Source: Calycina herbarum (Eukaryota > Ascomycota > Leotiomycetes > Helotiales > Pezizellaceae). Taken from it: a stretch of 64,000 bases of DNA. The notes below the pieces were generated by a model, which saw nothing but the letters and a program-made list of their open reading frames with translations, did no database searches and was not told the DNA's origin. Below, in pieces: positions 1-11,185 of this stretch (position 1 is the stretch's first letter; each line of letters begins with the position of its first letter). Where the stretch lies: contig LLEY01000010.1 of NCBI GenBank assembly GCA_001414485.1, forward strand, positions 558,001 to 622,000, given 5' to 3'. The translations under genes were made by a program, and so were the position numbers.

Positions 1-280
1 ATGGGCGCTGAGGGTGGAGATTTGGATGCTGCCAACCCGGGTGCTGGCCGTGAAGCTGATAGTAAGTGTCAAATGCCTCCTTGATGACTTATGTCGAAGA
101 AAAAACAATACTAACAAACAAGAAACAGGACTTCTCGAGGAGAAGGGCATCCATCACGAACCTGCTGCCAAGAAAAGTACCGAGGACTCGCACACTTCGA
201 AGGACTCGAGCACTGGTGATAAGGAGAAGGTTAGCTTGAGTGAGAAGATTAAGGATAAGTTGCATATTCATAAGCACTAG
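1..280 (+). CDS. 3' part (or all) of a small hydrophilic protein gene
   Basis: Two exons can be joined: 1-61 and 129-280, with an intron at 62-128 that starts GTAAGT and ends AACAG. The joined frame gives 70 residues if the ATG at position 1 is the true start. The window edge means the gene may begin further upstream. The product is highly charged and without hydrophobic segments. It is rich in Lys, Glu, Asp, Ser and His and ends in an amphipathic Lys-rich tail with SLSEKIKDKLHIHKH. That tail loosely recalls the Lys-rich segments of dehydrin-like or stress-induced small fungal proteins, but this is only resemblance and no domain can be named. Confidence 0.6.
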   Translation, partial: WALRVEIWMLPTRVLAVKLIVSVKCLLDDLCRRKNNTNKQETGLLEEKGIHHEPAAKKSTEDSHTSKDSSTGDKEKVSLSEKIKDKLHIHKH

Positions 281-898
281 ATCTTGTTCTTCTTTATGAT
301 GTATGATTGGAGGATTTTTATGATTTTATTTTTCTTCTATTTTGACGGATCACCGGATTTTGTCATAGGAAGTCTTTTTTCTTTTAGGTCAGGCGATTTG
401 CACCGGGATGTGTAATATTCTATCATGGCCTACGAATCTTTTTGTATTAATAGGAATATTAATGCATTTTCACAATCTGATATGAAAGACGTGGTGTTTC
501 GTGAATCTTTCCTTGGTAAATTACGGAGTACAGAGATCTCTTGTCTTAATCATGACTACCAATTCCAATAAGCTTCCGTAACTAGCTCCAATTAATTCCC
601 CTTTGATTTCGAATTCTGGAACGCTCTATCAATCGAAGAGTTTTTAACATATTTCTAGCCAAGGTCCCATTTCTGCAGAATGCAGCCTACTCGGTGAAGA
701 AATGTACAGAACCAACGTTGAAAAATGCAAGGGTCAACCAACGCACTTTCTGAATCCGAACATCCAACAGCAGATCCAACAAAACTGCACAAACTCAATT
801 CATCCTTTTACCCAAGCGAAAACACAACACCGGGAAATTGAATAACTCCTCAGCTGGTGTTGGTTAACTCTTTCTCAACATTCTCCCGCACATCAATC
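281..898. other. intergenic, no gene seen
   Basis: AT-moderate sequence between a small-protein gene ending at 280 and the SDR start at 899. It should hold the 3' end of the first and the promoter of the second. I see no RNA gene or repeat. Confidence 0.6.
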
Positions 899-2154
899 AT
901 GGCGCCTTTCAACATCGACTCCACAGATGAAGACATCCTAAATGAGTTCAAAAAAGAAGCAGAAGGAAAAACGTGTCAGCTCGCTCTCATCCATGCCATG
1001 AAAATCACCCATTAACCAACCTCAGTCCTCATAACTGGACCCAGCCCCCATGGAATAGGCTCCCAAATTGCCCTCTCCCTCGCAACCTATGCCTCCCCCG
1101 CACTTATCATCCTCGCCGGGCGCAACAAACAAAGGATACTCCCAGTCCTCGAACAATTACACCAAATCAACCCATCTGTCAAAGTCGAATTCGTGAATCT
1201 TGATCTCCTCAGTAATGACTCCATCCGAAAATCCATCGAACAAATCAAGGGAATCACGAGCAAAATCGATTTTTTGATCAATAATGCTGGTGTGATGGCT
1301 ACAAGAAAGTTTTCATTGTCCGAGGGTGTGGAAAGCCAGTTCAAGGGGATTTATTTGGGGCATTGGCTTTTTACGAATTTGTTGTTGAAGGAGGGGGTTG
1401 TTGGGGAAGGGGGAGTTGTGGTTAGTGCTGGGAGTTTGGGGTATCAGATGGATGATGTTCATTTTGAGGATATAAATTATGAGGTGAGATAGGAGGCTCG
1501 TTATGAGAGTTTTTGTTTTTGCTGATGATGCTTTACTAGAATGGTGAGAATTATAATGGGTGGAGAGCTTATGGTCAAGCGAAGAGTGCTCAAATTTTGG
1601 GAACGAGAGGTTTGGCGAATCGATTGAGTGGTAAAGGGATCGCGATTTTGATTGCGCATCCTGGTGGTAAGTCTCTCTAACTTTATTAATGATTAGATTG
1701 TTGAACTCTAATGATCATAGTCACGCTTGAGAGTCAACTCCTAGCCAACTCAGCCATCGACCAAGAATACTTTGGAGAGGCATACACAATAGCCATTGAA
1801 AGAAACAATGGTAAGCGCTTCTCTTCCCGCCTTCTTTCCCTTCGACCCTAAATGATCTGATACTGAATATTCATTAGGAAATCCACTTCCACCACAAATC
1901 ATGGTCTCGCTAAAGCAATGTGCTGGTGTGATTCTGTTCACAGCACTCAATCTAAAGCTTCGAGGTATTTTAACCACCACCACCACTCTAGACTAAACCC
2001 AACTAATCACGGAAAAGATACGCCTAGTGCTTTCATTGTCGAGAATGAGGTTTATAAGGAGACTAGGGAGTACGCGAATAATGATTCTGATGCTGATAAG
2101 CTTTGGGAACTTAGCGAGAAATTGGTTGGTGAGGAGTTTGAGTTCAAAGGTTGA
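899..2154 (+). CDS. short-chain dehydrogenase/reductase (SDR), six exons
   Basis: An NAD(P)(H)-dependent oxidoreductase of the classical SDR family; the substrate is unknown. Exons that close one frame are 899-974, 1026-1483, 1540-1666, 1721-1810, 1878-1964 and 2018-2154 (975 nt, 324 residues). The first donor is a less usual GTCAGC. The last acceptor (GGAAAAG) was chosen because the earlier TCTAG would bring in a stop. The nucleotide-binding glycine motif TGPSPHGIG lies near residue 30. The structural motif INNAG, a beta-strand with the likely catalytic serine (VVVSAGSLG) and the active-site YGQAK (YxxxK) follow in the expected order. Length and layout resemble the retinol dehydrogenase/WW-domain-oxidoreductase-like branch common in fungi, but without a WW domain. 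No neighbour suggests a pathway. Confidence 0.87.
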
Positions 2155-2716
2155 TTGGAGATATTTTTCAATTAAATCTGTTATCGATACAAAGGAACGA
2201 GACACGTATTTGAACTTCCAAGTTGATATACTATATGAGATAATTACTTAGCTAGCTCCGGTATCGGACGGTAACAAGCCGTAGTCGGATATATCAAACG
2301 AAGACATCGGCCCGTATTTTGCCATAAACTCCGGAACACTCTTCACGGTCGCATTTTGTAACAGCGCATAATTCACGATTTTAAATAGTAAAATCTACTG
2401 CTGTTTGGTCTTAGGAATAGAATTGAGTAGAAAAAGTTGAAACCTAGTAGCAAGTTTACAAGTTATGTGCTAGTCTAGCAAAAGCTGAAATGTGTGAAAT
2501 CCAAATAAGAGATGTTAATAGCTCATGCACCCGCACAAGATCGATGAAGTACTCTGATGATTTGCTCGCAGATGCTCATTCTAGTAACTACAAACCTATA
2601 AGTCGCTTTCCTAAGAAAACGAAAGATAAAGTAATGCTCTACAATACACTGATTGAGTCATTTGAACCTATCTCAAACACAACCATTGTGGCTACATAAT
2701 CTCTGGAAAATCAAAC
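2155..2716. other. convergent 3' intergenic region
   Basis: Lies between the ends of the SDR gene (+) and the potassium transporter gene (-). It should hold both 3' untranslated regions. I see no further gene; short ORFs here lack recognisable features. Confidence 0.5.
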
Positions 2717-4889
2717 CTAAGCGCCCTGTACCCCCACATTCCTGCGCTCACCAGCTTCCTCCTCTTCTTCTCCACCCCCGATGACACTTGAAGGTAACTG
2801 CACCGCCCTATCAATAGCAACCGGCAAATCACGATGTCTCCCCCTAAACATCAAAAAGCACAATATCAACTTTGAAGTAGTATGAAACTCCCCACTAAGA
2901 GCATACTGCTGATCGGGCAAGCCCACAGAAAGACCAACACAAGCATACGCACTAATAACCTCAAACAAAATATTGAAAACCGAAAAGGTAAGAGGATCTT
3001 TATCATAACTCCCAGTTTCGATCCAGATAATCACGATGGCGCAGATGACTACGAACCAGAAATCGTGACTGAGTTGGTGGGAGAGTTGTTGGCGGAGGAA
3101 GTAAAGACGGGTGCGAGAGGCGCGGGTGAGGAGACTTCCGTTTTCGGGTGCCTCGGGTTCTTGGGTTTGACGAAGTTCAGAGGCGTAGATTCCGAGAGAT
3201 CGTTCTTCGTAGACGTTGGAGCTACGCATGGTGATTGCGACGGGGAAGGCGGAGATAAACATCATGGGGACGTAGAGGGCTTGGAGACCGATTCGGAGAG
3301 AGGAGATGGATATGACTGTGAAACCAGCGGAGCGTATGAAGATGGTCTGTACCAAACCGTCCAAGTTACGAATGGTGGGTGGGAGAGATTGGAAGACTGG
3401 GTTGTTGTGGTTGAGGGCTTCGAAACTGATGAAGTCGATCCCGTTGAGCACGAAAAGCACGAGTAGCAAGTACCAAGTCGCCCTTGACGGAAATAGATGG
3501 GTATAAACACGACGTGGGTATTTGAGAATAAATGCCATGGTGTCTGCCCATTCTTCAAATCGACCAGATTTGGGTATTATGTAATGTATTGACCAGAGAA
3601 GGAGTCGTAAGAAGATGGGGTATCTGAAGGAGATTTAGTGATGATTTTTTATGATGAAATGAGTTCGTCTTACGCAGTATTTCCAGCCAATGTCAGGAAA
3701 GCTGTCGTAAGTAGGATATAATATGATGTTTGAAAGGGGATCTTGAAAGCTATTAGATTAAATATAGCTTGATGACGGGGACTTTACCATATTAGCATCC
3801 AGTAATGACATTCCAGCATTGTTAAAGGCAGAAACGCCATCGAAAACACCAAGCCACCTGTGAGACAGTATCAATAAAAGTTCCCAAGACTTTCAACTTG
3901 GGAACATACCAAGGTTTGACCCCATTTTGATAAGCGGTATCTGCTCGATGGGCTGAAATGAAGGCCCCGAGGGCGATAGACCCAACAACTTGAAAAACGA
4001 ACAAATAAGCTGGCACTAGAATACTGAGCAACTTCAAAGCTTTGTATTCGATGCAGCCAAGCTGCTCTCTCTCATCGCGTGTGAGTCCGTAAAATTGTGA
4101 GTTCCGTCCTACCATGGCATTTCCAAAAACACGCACGGTATCAAGGAATGATATTTTCGTGTATTTCCCAAGTAAAGTAGGGGTGTTGCTGTGAAGTTCG
4201 GAAGGATTCGGCACCACAGAGTTTCGATTCAGGGTGGAACCACCTTGTGCTTCATTTCCTCCATCCATACCGCACTTTTCAGTTGTGGTTTTTGCATCTC
4301 GTGAGGCAGTCTGACCTACTATATAAATTAGCCTTTGATTAGTTTGGGGACAGTGTAGAGAAATATACTAACAATTTGAAGCACTTTGACTCGGAGAATT
4401 TGCCAATGTGACAGCAGAAGGATCCTCGATATCCGATGAGCTCTGGTTGAAATTCTCGCCCTGCACTGAATTCTGATTCGAGTCGGATGACATGGAACCT
4501 GGACTTTGCCTCTTGCCATAAATGACATTTGCGAATTTCGACTCGAACGCCCGCCTTCTCACCCAAACAACAGACACGCTGATAAATGTCGGGCTTCCGA
4601 CTACGATCAGTATCCATATCAGAATCTGCTGAGCCGTGTTCAACGTGCTTAGATTTCGGACGGTCAGGCCAGTTGAGGTAATCGCCGAGACAACGAGAAA
4701 AAGACTATCAATAAATGGGACGCTTTCATGATGCTGTGGTAACAACCAGAAAATAATAGAAGAGACACAGATGATGGCCAGAAAATATAATCGATGGACA
4801 GAAAGAAAGGAAGGCGACGACAAGCGACTCTTTATCTGTTGCACAAGGAGTCGTCCTAGTGTTGATGAGGTGGGCAGTAACAATTTCAT
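2717..4889 (-). CDS. TRK-family potassium transporter
   Basis: A plasma-membrane K+ uptake protein of the TrkH/TRK superfamily, built from four membrane-pore-membrane repeats. Exons on the minus strand are 4889-4373, 4318-3910, 3857-3788, 3741-3674 and 3623-2717 (1971 nt, 656 residues). Pore-loop filter sequences are visible in order: TSTGLT near residue 72, FNNAGMS after the second intron, RSAGFT and YACVGLS near the C-terminus. Diagnostic flanks are MIPFQTSYYILL and LAGNTAYPIFLR, the latter formed across an intron. The long cytosolic loop between repeats one and two is short compared with yeast Trk1, so the whole protein is smaller than the usual 800-1200 residues. The C-terminus is rich in Glu. 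A TATA-like stretch lies about 60 nt upstream of the start. The gene is convergent with the SDR gene and unrelated to it. Confidence 0.93.
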
Positions 4890-4948
4890 TTTGATGATTT
4901 GTGTAGTTTTCGGTTCTCAAACACGCTCTCTCTCTCTCACCCATCGAC

Positions 4949-4956
4949 GTATATAA
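4949..4956 (-). promoter_or_regulatory. possible TATA element of the TRK gene
   Basis: A TATATA core read on the minus strand about 60 nt before the TRK start codon, followed by a GA-rich (CT on the plus strand) tract at 4925-4939. The position suits a core promoter, but no experimental support exists. Confidence 0.35.
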
Positions 4957-5149
4957 CATTGTTCCTTTGAGCGATTTCTTGATCCTGATCTTGAAGCTGG
5001 CGACATGTCTCGTCAGCCAAGATCTGAATAATTCGCACGAATGAATTTGTCGGCCATACCAGCCATCACTTCTCATATTGAAATAAGAAGATTTGGTGGA
5101 ACGGTGCAATAAATGTGTTTCAAAAACGTCAAAAGTGCCCAACAAGATG

Positions 5150-6150
5150 GGACAAGTGTTCTAAATCTGTGTTCCAATAAGCACTGCCGGTATTGGGGGA
5201 ACAGGACGTATCATTTCCAACACCATCATCTAAACAAACCAAAATAACAATGTCAATACTTAGTTAGAGAATATTGGAGTCCCCAAGGGGATGATGTTCG
5301 ATGTGGTTGGCTTCAAGTGGTACCGGTCGCTGATGTATAGCTTCCCCCCTCCAAGATAACAAAACAGAGTATTAAGTGCAAGATGGGCAACGTCGAATTG
5401 ATGACAAAAGAGATCGCGGACATCCAACTTGTCTTAGCCAACTTGACATCAACGCAGTATACCGCCGATGACAGCTTTGTGATCAAGACCCTTCCTTGAG
5501 AAGAGAGCGGTGTGGGAAAACATATCCTAAGAAAGCAACTTTTCCCCCAGAGAGTACCAGTGGAGGGCCAACGGAGAAAAATTCTTTCCGTCAACTTTCA
5601 AGAGTCCAGTGGAAGACCAATCAACCCAAGGTCGATCGATGCTAGTCGTCATCAGAGCGACTTGGCTTGTATGAAAAATGAAGAGGGAAAAAACATGAGC
5701 TTAACAATGTTGCCCATGCTCCCGAGGACGACCACTCGAGAGTGACCAGATTGGAAAGTGATTCAGACGCTCAGTTGGTAGAGGATCGACTGGCGGTTGT
5801 ATCAACGAGGATTGAACAAAACTGATTTTGCTTGACAATGTTTCCCCACACTGATAGTAAAAGCAGCACCGATAATTGAACACATGGAAACATACAACCA
5901 ATTTTCCCAAACCAGGGAACAATTAGAAGCCTGGTTTGAGACTATTACATAGCAATAAGAAGTATTTCACGATAGAGATAATATCCCTCCAAGTCATGTA
6001 TAGATACAGAGCAATCAACTGCAAACTTCAATGGAGCACGGAAGAACCACGGTTTGGATGAGTGGGGTATCACAAGAAGTAGACCCACCGGGGCCAAGAA
6101 GTATATATTCATAGATGAACACCTTCCTAACATCGAAAACAAAATACAAT
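5150..6150. other. intergenic, no gene seen
   Basis: Upstream region of the TRK gene reaching to the tRNA. Several overlapping short ORFs occur on both strands but none has plausible protein composition, splice context or a recognisable motif. Confidence 0.5.
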
Positions 6151-6152
6151 CA

Positions 6153-6259
6153 GACAACGTGCCAGAGTGGTTAATGGGTATGACTCGAATCCACGTAATT
6201 CCTCACGTTAACGATATCATATGGTTTCGGCCGCGCAGGTTCAAATCCTGCCGTTGTCG
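6153..6259 (+). tRNA. tRNA-Ser (anticodon CGA) with a 26-nt intron
   Basis: The sequence folds as a class II tRNA. A 7-bp acceptor stem pairs GACAACG (6153-6159) with CGTTGTC (6252-6258), followed by discriminator G, as in serine tRNAs. The A box reads TGCCAGAGTGG and the B box GGTTCAAATCC. The T arm is GCAGG-TTCAAAT-CCTGC. The anticodon stem TATGA pairs with TCATA and its loop reads CTCGAA before the intron, giving anticodon CGA. An intron of about 26 nt sits one base after the anticodon, the canonical eukaryotic position. A long variable arm follows the anticodon stem. All arms pair well, so it is probably functional. Confidence 0.93.
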
Positions 6260-6291
6260 GTGGGCAAGTGATCTCTTAAACGTTCACAACA

Positions 6292-6296
6292 TTTTT
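6292..6296 (+). terminator. RNA polymerase III T-run
   Basis: A run of five T residues 33 nt past the tRNA-Ser 3' end, the usual termination signal for RNA polymerase III. Confidence 0.6.
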
Positions 6297-6589
6297 GCAT
6301 TGTTAAATGGTTGTGGAATGGGGTTTTGGGAGTTTGTATGTTTTGGTGTTGCTAAGCGGTGCGCGGCGATATCTCGGCTATGTCTGGCCCGTGCTGGTAC
6401 CACCAGATGACCGCTTGAAGCTGGTGCAACCCAGCTGGAATCGTCAACCCCATCGTTTGAGCATACCTTGGGAATTACGTCGATCGAGTGCTGCCTAGGT
6501 TGTTGTAGGAGTGTTTTTTTGTTTTGCCATATAGTTTCAGGACACACACCCATTATAACATCTAAAGTCTCGACACTACGCCCGTCGCA

Positions 6590-7252
6590 ATGTCAAGTTC
6601 ATCACCACCGCCATCATCCTCAATCGATTCTGCTCGCGCCCAAGCTCAACTGATACATGCAGTATCAATTGCCTGCGTGGTCCTCTGCCCTGTGATTCTC
6701 GCTCTTCCTCCGCGGAAGCTCGATGTCTATAGTGTTGCCCTCGTTTCCAGCACTCTGGTTGGAGGCAACCAACTTGCCCACGAATATACAGGCCGCAGTA
6801 TCGTCGCACGAATCAAAGAAGTAGGCACACCGCAGCCACGGAGGATACCAATACCGACTCAAGACAATGCTATAGACCACGGCCTGGTATCCCGAGTCTC
6901 CGGGAGTACGATCGGACGGGAAACAGATAGGAGGAATGCTGAGCCGTTTGCGGAAACGAAGACGAACCTAACGACGCGTATACTTGATGAAGTGCAGAAG
7001 ACGAAAGCGGAAGAAGAGCAGAAGAGGGTGCTGAGCCAGACCAGGAAGAAATCACAATGGAAAAGGGAAAGAGACGAGAGAGAGAAAGAGGCATTGGAGG
7101 AGGGCAAAGGATATGGTGATATGATCTCGGAGCAGATATGGGAGGTTTGGAACTGGGGAAAGGATAAAACCACCGGCGATACCGAGGATGGCAAATCGAT
7201 AGAGCAGAACAAAGAGTCGGAAGGCAAGCGGAAACCTTCGAAAGAACAATGA
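6590..7252 (+). CDS. small fungal membrane protein with charged C-terminal half
   Basis: An intronless ORF of 220 residues with a Ser/Pro N-terminus. Two hydrophobic segments lie at about residues 24-42 (VSIACVVLCPVILALPP) and 47-60. The motif PRKLDVYSVAL and the following HEYTGRS match a short ascomycete family often labelled 'rhomboid family membrane protein' in databases. No rhomboid catalytic Ser-His dyad is present, so proteolytic activity should not be assumed. Residues 130-220 are strongly charged and likely coiled or disordered (Lys/Glu-rich, with an EEEQKRV-type stretch). The function is unknown. The nearest neighbour is the tRNA gene 330 nt upstream. Confidence 0.75.
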   Translation: MSSSSPPPSSSIDSARAQAQLIHAVSIACVVLCPVILALPPRKLDVYSVALVSSTLVGGNQLAHEYTGRSIVARIKEVGTPQPRRIPIPTQDNAIDHGLVSRVSGSTIGRETDRRNAEPFAETKTNLTTRILDEVQKTKAEEEQKRVLSQTRKKSQWKRERDEREKEALEEGKGYGDMISEQIWEVWNWGKDKTTGDTEDGKSIEQNKESEGKRKPSKEQ

Positions 7253-7998
7253 ATCGGCGGATCCCGAGATAATAATGCATTGTACGATATGATTGATTGT
7301 GCGGAACCCTCATCCTTTTTGGGGCAGCACTGCAACACCGAAATGGCTGAATGAAAGTTCCACTCATTATTGGCCCGATCTACGGGCTGATGGGCGACAT
7401 AAGGCTTTCCCCTAGACGACTGTATTATACAAAATACGATGTATTGAACTGTCATTTACTCCAACCGTGCGTACCATGGAATCTGGGAAGTTGCTATTGT
7501 GACAATTACTTGTTATTAATTGCTCTCTTGCGTAGATGGACCATCAAATGGTGGCATTAGAGACTATCATGTGTTCTCGATCAAAGCTTTTGCAATTTTA
7601 CCATATGCTCTAACTCATCTGGTCATTCAATCAACATCTACCCACCCGAATGATTGGACTGTTGGTCCATCAAACAAGGGCCGGAATGTCGAAATGAGTA
7701 GCTTCAGGTTGAATACCACGAAATATGTGCCCACACTAATGACCACTGTCACGCAAATTGGTGTTGCAGCATCCTTGTGGGCCTCACTCATTACTGGGAG
7801 ACTCCAGAGAGACTATTGAAAATTTAGCATTGGGCAATTGAGCGTGGTTTACTCTGTTCGTACAACACAAAAAGCAAGAGGTGCGAAGAATATGCTTACG
7901 AAAGTGAACAGCCGAACGTGCTCCGCGAGTATTCGAGGCCGACGCGCTTCAATTACGCTATTGGCGGAGAACAACTGGCAAATATATCAGCAATTGCC
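7253..7998. other. intergenic, no gene seen
   Basis: Between the small membrane protein gene and the broken minus-strand gene. Short ORFs only, none with recognisable features. Confidence 0.5.
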
Positions 7999-9860
7999 TT
8001 ATTGCGAAAATAATCGCCTCACCCCGTCTCGCATGGCTTTGAATTCGTCCCTTTTCTGCTGAACTTTGGCCTGTTTCACCCTGTCGATGCTCCCGATATG
8101 GTTACTCGCACAACACACGATCCTATTCCTTATCTCCTCGCCATAAGAATTCCCAAATAAATTGAATGGGACAAATTCCGAGGTTTTCATAGCAGCATCG
8201 TAATACTGCTTGGTCCGCAGATCTCGGTTGTTGTTGTGCTCGGCAATTTCACTTCGGCATAGGAACAACTCGGAAAGAAGATGTCCAATATTCTGATCCA
8301 ACGAGCCTAAGCAGACCACCGCCCAGGAGTATATGCTGGGTTTTTGGAACGAGGTATCATCGTATAGGAGATCAACATACTCATCGCCGTCGGGGAAACT
8401 TATGTCTGACTCTGTTGTCGCATTGCTGCTTATACAATGCTGTGCAATGCGACTCGATCAGATCATATATCTGTACCACAACTTGTGTCTTCGCGTCAAC
8501 GAAGTCATTGAAGGGACTTGTTGTTGAGCTGGAGTAGTTCAATCTTTGGAAGAGTGCGTTTGGGCTTGGATTTCCGAACCATTCCGTATAGGTCCCGTAA
8601 AACTCTGGTGGCGCGAGAATGAGTATTGTGAAATCGGATGCTGACGCATCTGTTTTTTCCGAGGATTTTTCTGATATCAAAACCTGCAGTGTCGTTAAAT
8701 TGGACTCGCATCTTGCTTGAAGAACACACGGTGACGTATGCCTGCCTGAACCTTGCCTTTGTCTTCTCACGTCGATATACTGCAGCATGCTTGAAGACAA
8801 TCCATGGTCCGGATTCCGACTTGTCATCATGAATAATGTGGCATGAATGAGTGGATGCGAGTTCACGGATTGTTCTGTTGGAATACGGTTGGATCGATCT
8901 CTCTCGGAACAAAGCATGTGAAGGAGGATCATCTCCTGAACCTATGTTCTATTGTATATGAAGGTATCATCGACCAGGGGAGGAAGGGATGCTGCTGGAG
9001 GCACCTCGTAGAATCTTCCGAAGATGGGGAAGCATAACTCGTCAGGTCTTGTTTGGTTCTTACGAGTTGAGATGTGTGAGAGTCCCTCGCAAATACTGGA
9101 AGGGCGGTCAGAATGGTTTACTCTTGCTCCCGTGCTTCTTACACTATTCTTGCCCATGATTTTGTCTCTCTCGTCGGCTTGCTCAAGCGCTCTGGCATGA
9201 AATACCGCACCAGACACTCTTGTCCCTCTGCTGAATCGACATCTCAATCAATAGACAGTGAGCTTCGGTCAGTCAAAGGCTACTCAATCTACCTACAAAG
9301 TAGAATATCTTTCTCTGCTTCTTGGCGAGTAGTGCCCTCCAAGCTAGATCCCAAAGAATAATCGAGAATGTCAATTTTGATAGGATCTCTCTTCTGCTTC
9401 TCAGCCACTGGGATCTAGCTCATATAACCTTCGAGCTCCTCCAAGATGCGAGTTACATCATCTACAAGCAGCCGTTCAAGATATGCCCGCGAAAACGGAA
9501 GTGGTAGACGTCCATCAGGCCTTATTTCAAGCCGGTTCCGACAACGTTTTTGTACAACGGCAAATTCTCGATGTCTGTCTCGGGCTTTTTCTCTAGGGCT
9601 TCGCTTTCTTCGGAATCCTCGAGCACACGGCCGCATGGCTGAAGCCTTCGGGCCATGCCCATGAGTAGCAATTCGCTTGGTGTTCCCTCGAGGCCTCTTT
9701 CACTTGTCCAGCCGTTATCTTCTCCCTCTGCGGTGGTTGAAAATGTTTCTGCATTTGTGATCTGGAAATTTTGGGGCTGTTGGTGGCGTAGGAGTTGCTC
9801 GATTTTGTAGAGTGTGTAGAGAATTCCTACCAGTGCCTGTTCTGAGGTTGCGGATGCCAT
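7999..9860 (-). pseudogene. degenerate unknown protein gene, several frameshifts and stops
   Basis: A clear coding signal runs on the minus strand but jumps between all three frames. It starts with a clean ATG at 9860 (MASATSEQALVGILYTLY). The frame shifts near 9550 into PDGRLPLPFSRAYLERLL and meets an in-frame TAG after EELEGYMS. It continues as PIKIDILDYSLGSSLEG. A plausible intron near 9310-9250 leads to GTRVSGAVFHARALEQADE, which again ends in TAG near 8940. Further shifts lead to the segments holding GPWIVFKHAAVYRREK, DFTILILAPPEFYGTYTEWF and finally SIYSWAVVCLGSLDQNIGH, ending at 7999. No known family is recognised. Indels together with stops argue for decay of a once normal gene rather than RIP. 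Sequencing indels are possible but are not seen in the other genes. Confidence 0.6.
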
Positions 9861-11185
9861 TTTCGGGAGGAGGCCAGGGCTTGGGCCGTTATGAGAATGA
9901 TCTGGACAGTATTTTGCGGTTTGGGTGTTTCTCGCATCCGAGTTTCTATTCTAAAAATGAAGATGGTCATTTGCCAGGCGACATGGGAGAAAGCTCAAGG
10001 CTAAACTACGTGTGTTGTCTTTCTCATGAAACGGAAAGCGCATGCAGCTCCTTCCGACAGATGAGAGAGATACCAAGCACAATATCCCGTCACAAACTGA
10101 CGACCCGCGAAACGGTTTTACATTTTATGCATGTACTTGGTACACTGCCAACTCGACAACTGATTCGAACGCCTTTCTTTGTACAATCTATGCACCTCCC
10201 ATCTCAATACTGATCGGATCACAGCATCTGTCATTTGCTTTCTATCATTTGCTCTAGATCGCAAGTGCGGTAGCAGTATGTTTCAATACGATAGCGATAT
10301 CTTGATCAATCTGTTGTGAACTTGGTTTTGTCCATGACACGACATATGGTGGGGTGTACGTGCTAGGTTTTTGTACTGGCATGAATACTGCACCTGCCTG
10401 TTGACGTGGACTTGAAACTTGGCTCGATTCGGGAGTACCCGATTTTTCTTTTCTTTGTGGTTGCATTCATTTGTGCAGTTGAGATCAAGAGATGGGTTTG
10501 GGATGGGATGCTTTCTTGGGAGGAAGAATTATCTTGAGTTTAGAGTACTGCATTTGTGTTACATTCATTTTTTTCCTTCTGTAAATCAATTGATAAATTG
10601 TGGTTTTCTAGGGTCTACTCTCTTCGCTGCTCTCTTTTTCAAGATCACTATCGCAGGCTGCGTATTAGTTTACACGGAGTACTGTGAACGAAGGCAGTGG
10701 CAGGTGGCATACAATGGCTTGGTTTGAACACAAAGTGAGGCAGGGGCTTTGTGTAAAAACTTTACTTAGAACTCTTTGTTTCTAGATGGACTTCAAAATT
10801 GAAAGTTCAAAAAGTCATTCGAAAATAGCTCGTTACCTGGGTACTTTTCCGAGTTATATTAGTTGAAGTGAAACCAGGTTTACAAATCACAATGCCGCAA
10901 ACGGCTAGTTTCCTAACTCGGGTCACTTTCTTTGTTTGGTATCAATGCACTTACAATCCAATCAAAGTAAGCGAGAAAAGTTTCTTTATTCCCTTTGACT
11001 GTTTCCAAAACTCTTTGTTGTTTGTTAGTCATTTTCTATGAATCTATATACCGATGTGGAAATTTCTACACCTTTGCCCATCATTGTCCATTCGAAACGA
11101 CATATATTCTTGTTATTTTTTTACCATTTGCATTGGGGACAGTGGAGGTCACAAAAACCCTCGATAGAGGAGTAAATCCTTCAAG
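9861..11185. other. intergenic, no gene seen
   Basis: Holds the 5' flank of the broken minus-strand gene and the promoter region of the large acidic gene. No convincing ORF, RNA gene or repeat. Confidence 0.5.

Noticed and set aside
2882..3466. 194-codon plus-strand ORF rich in Gly/Asp/Glu
   Set aside because: Antisense shadow of the last TRK exon, which contains the conserved pore motifs.
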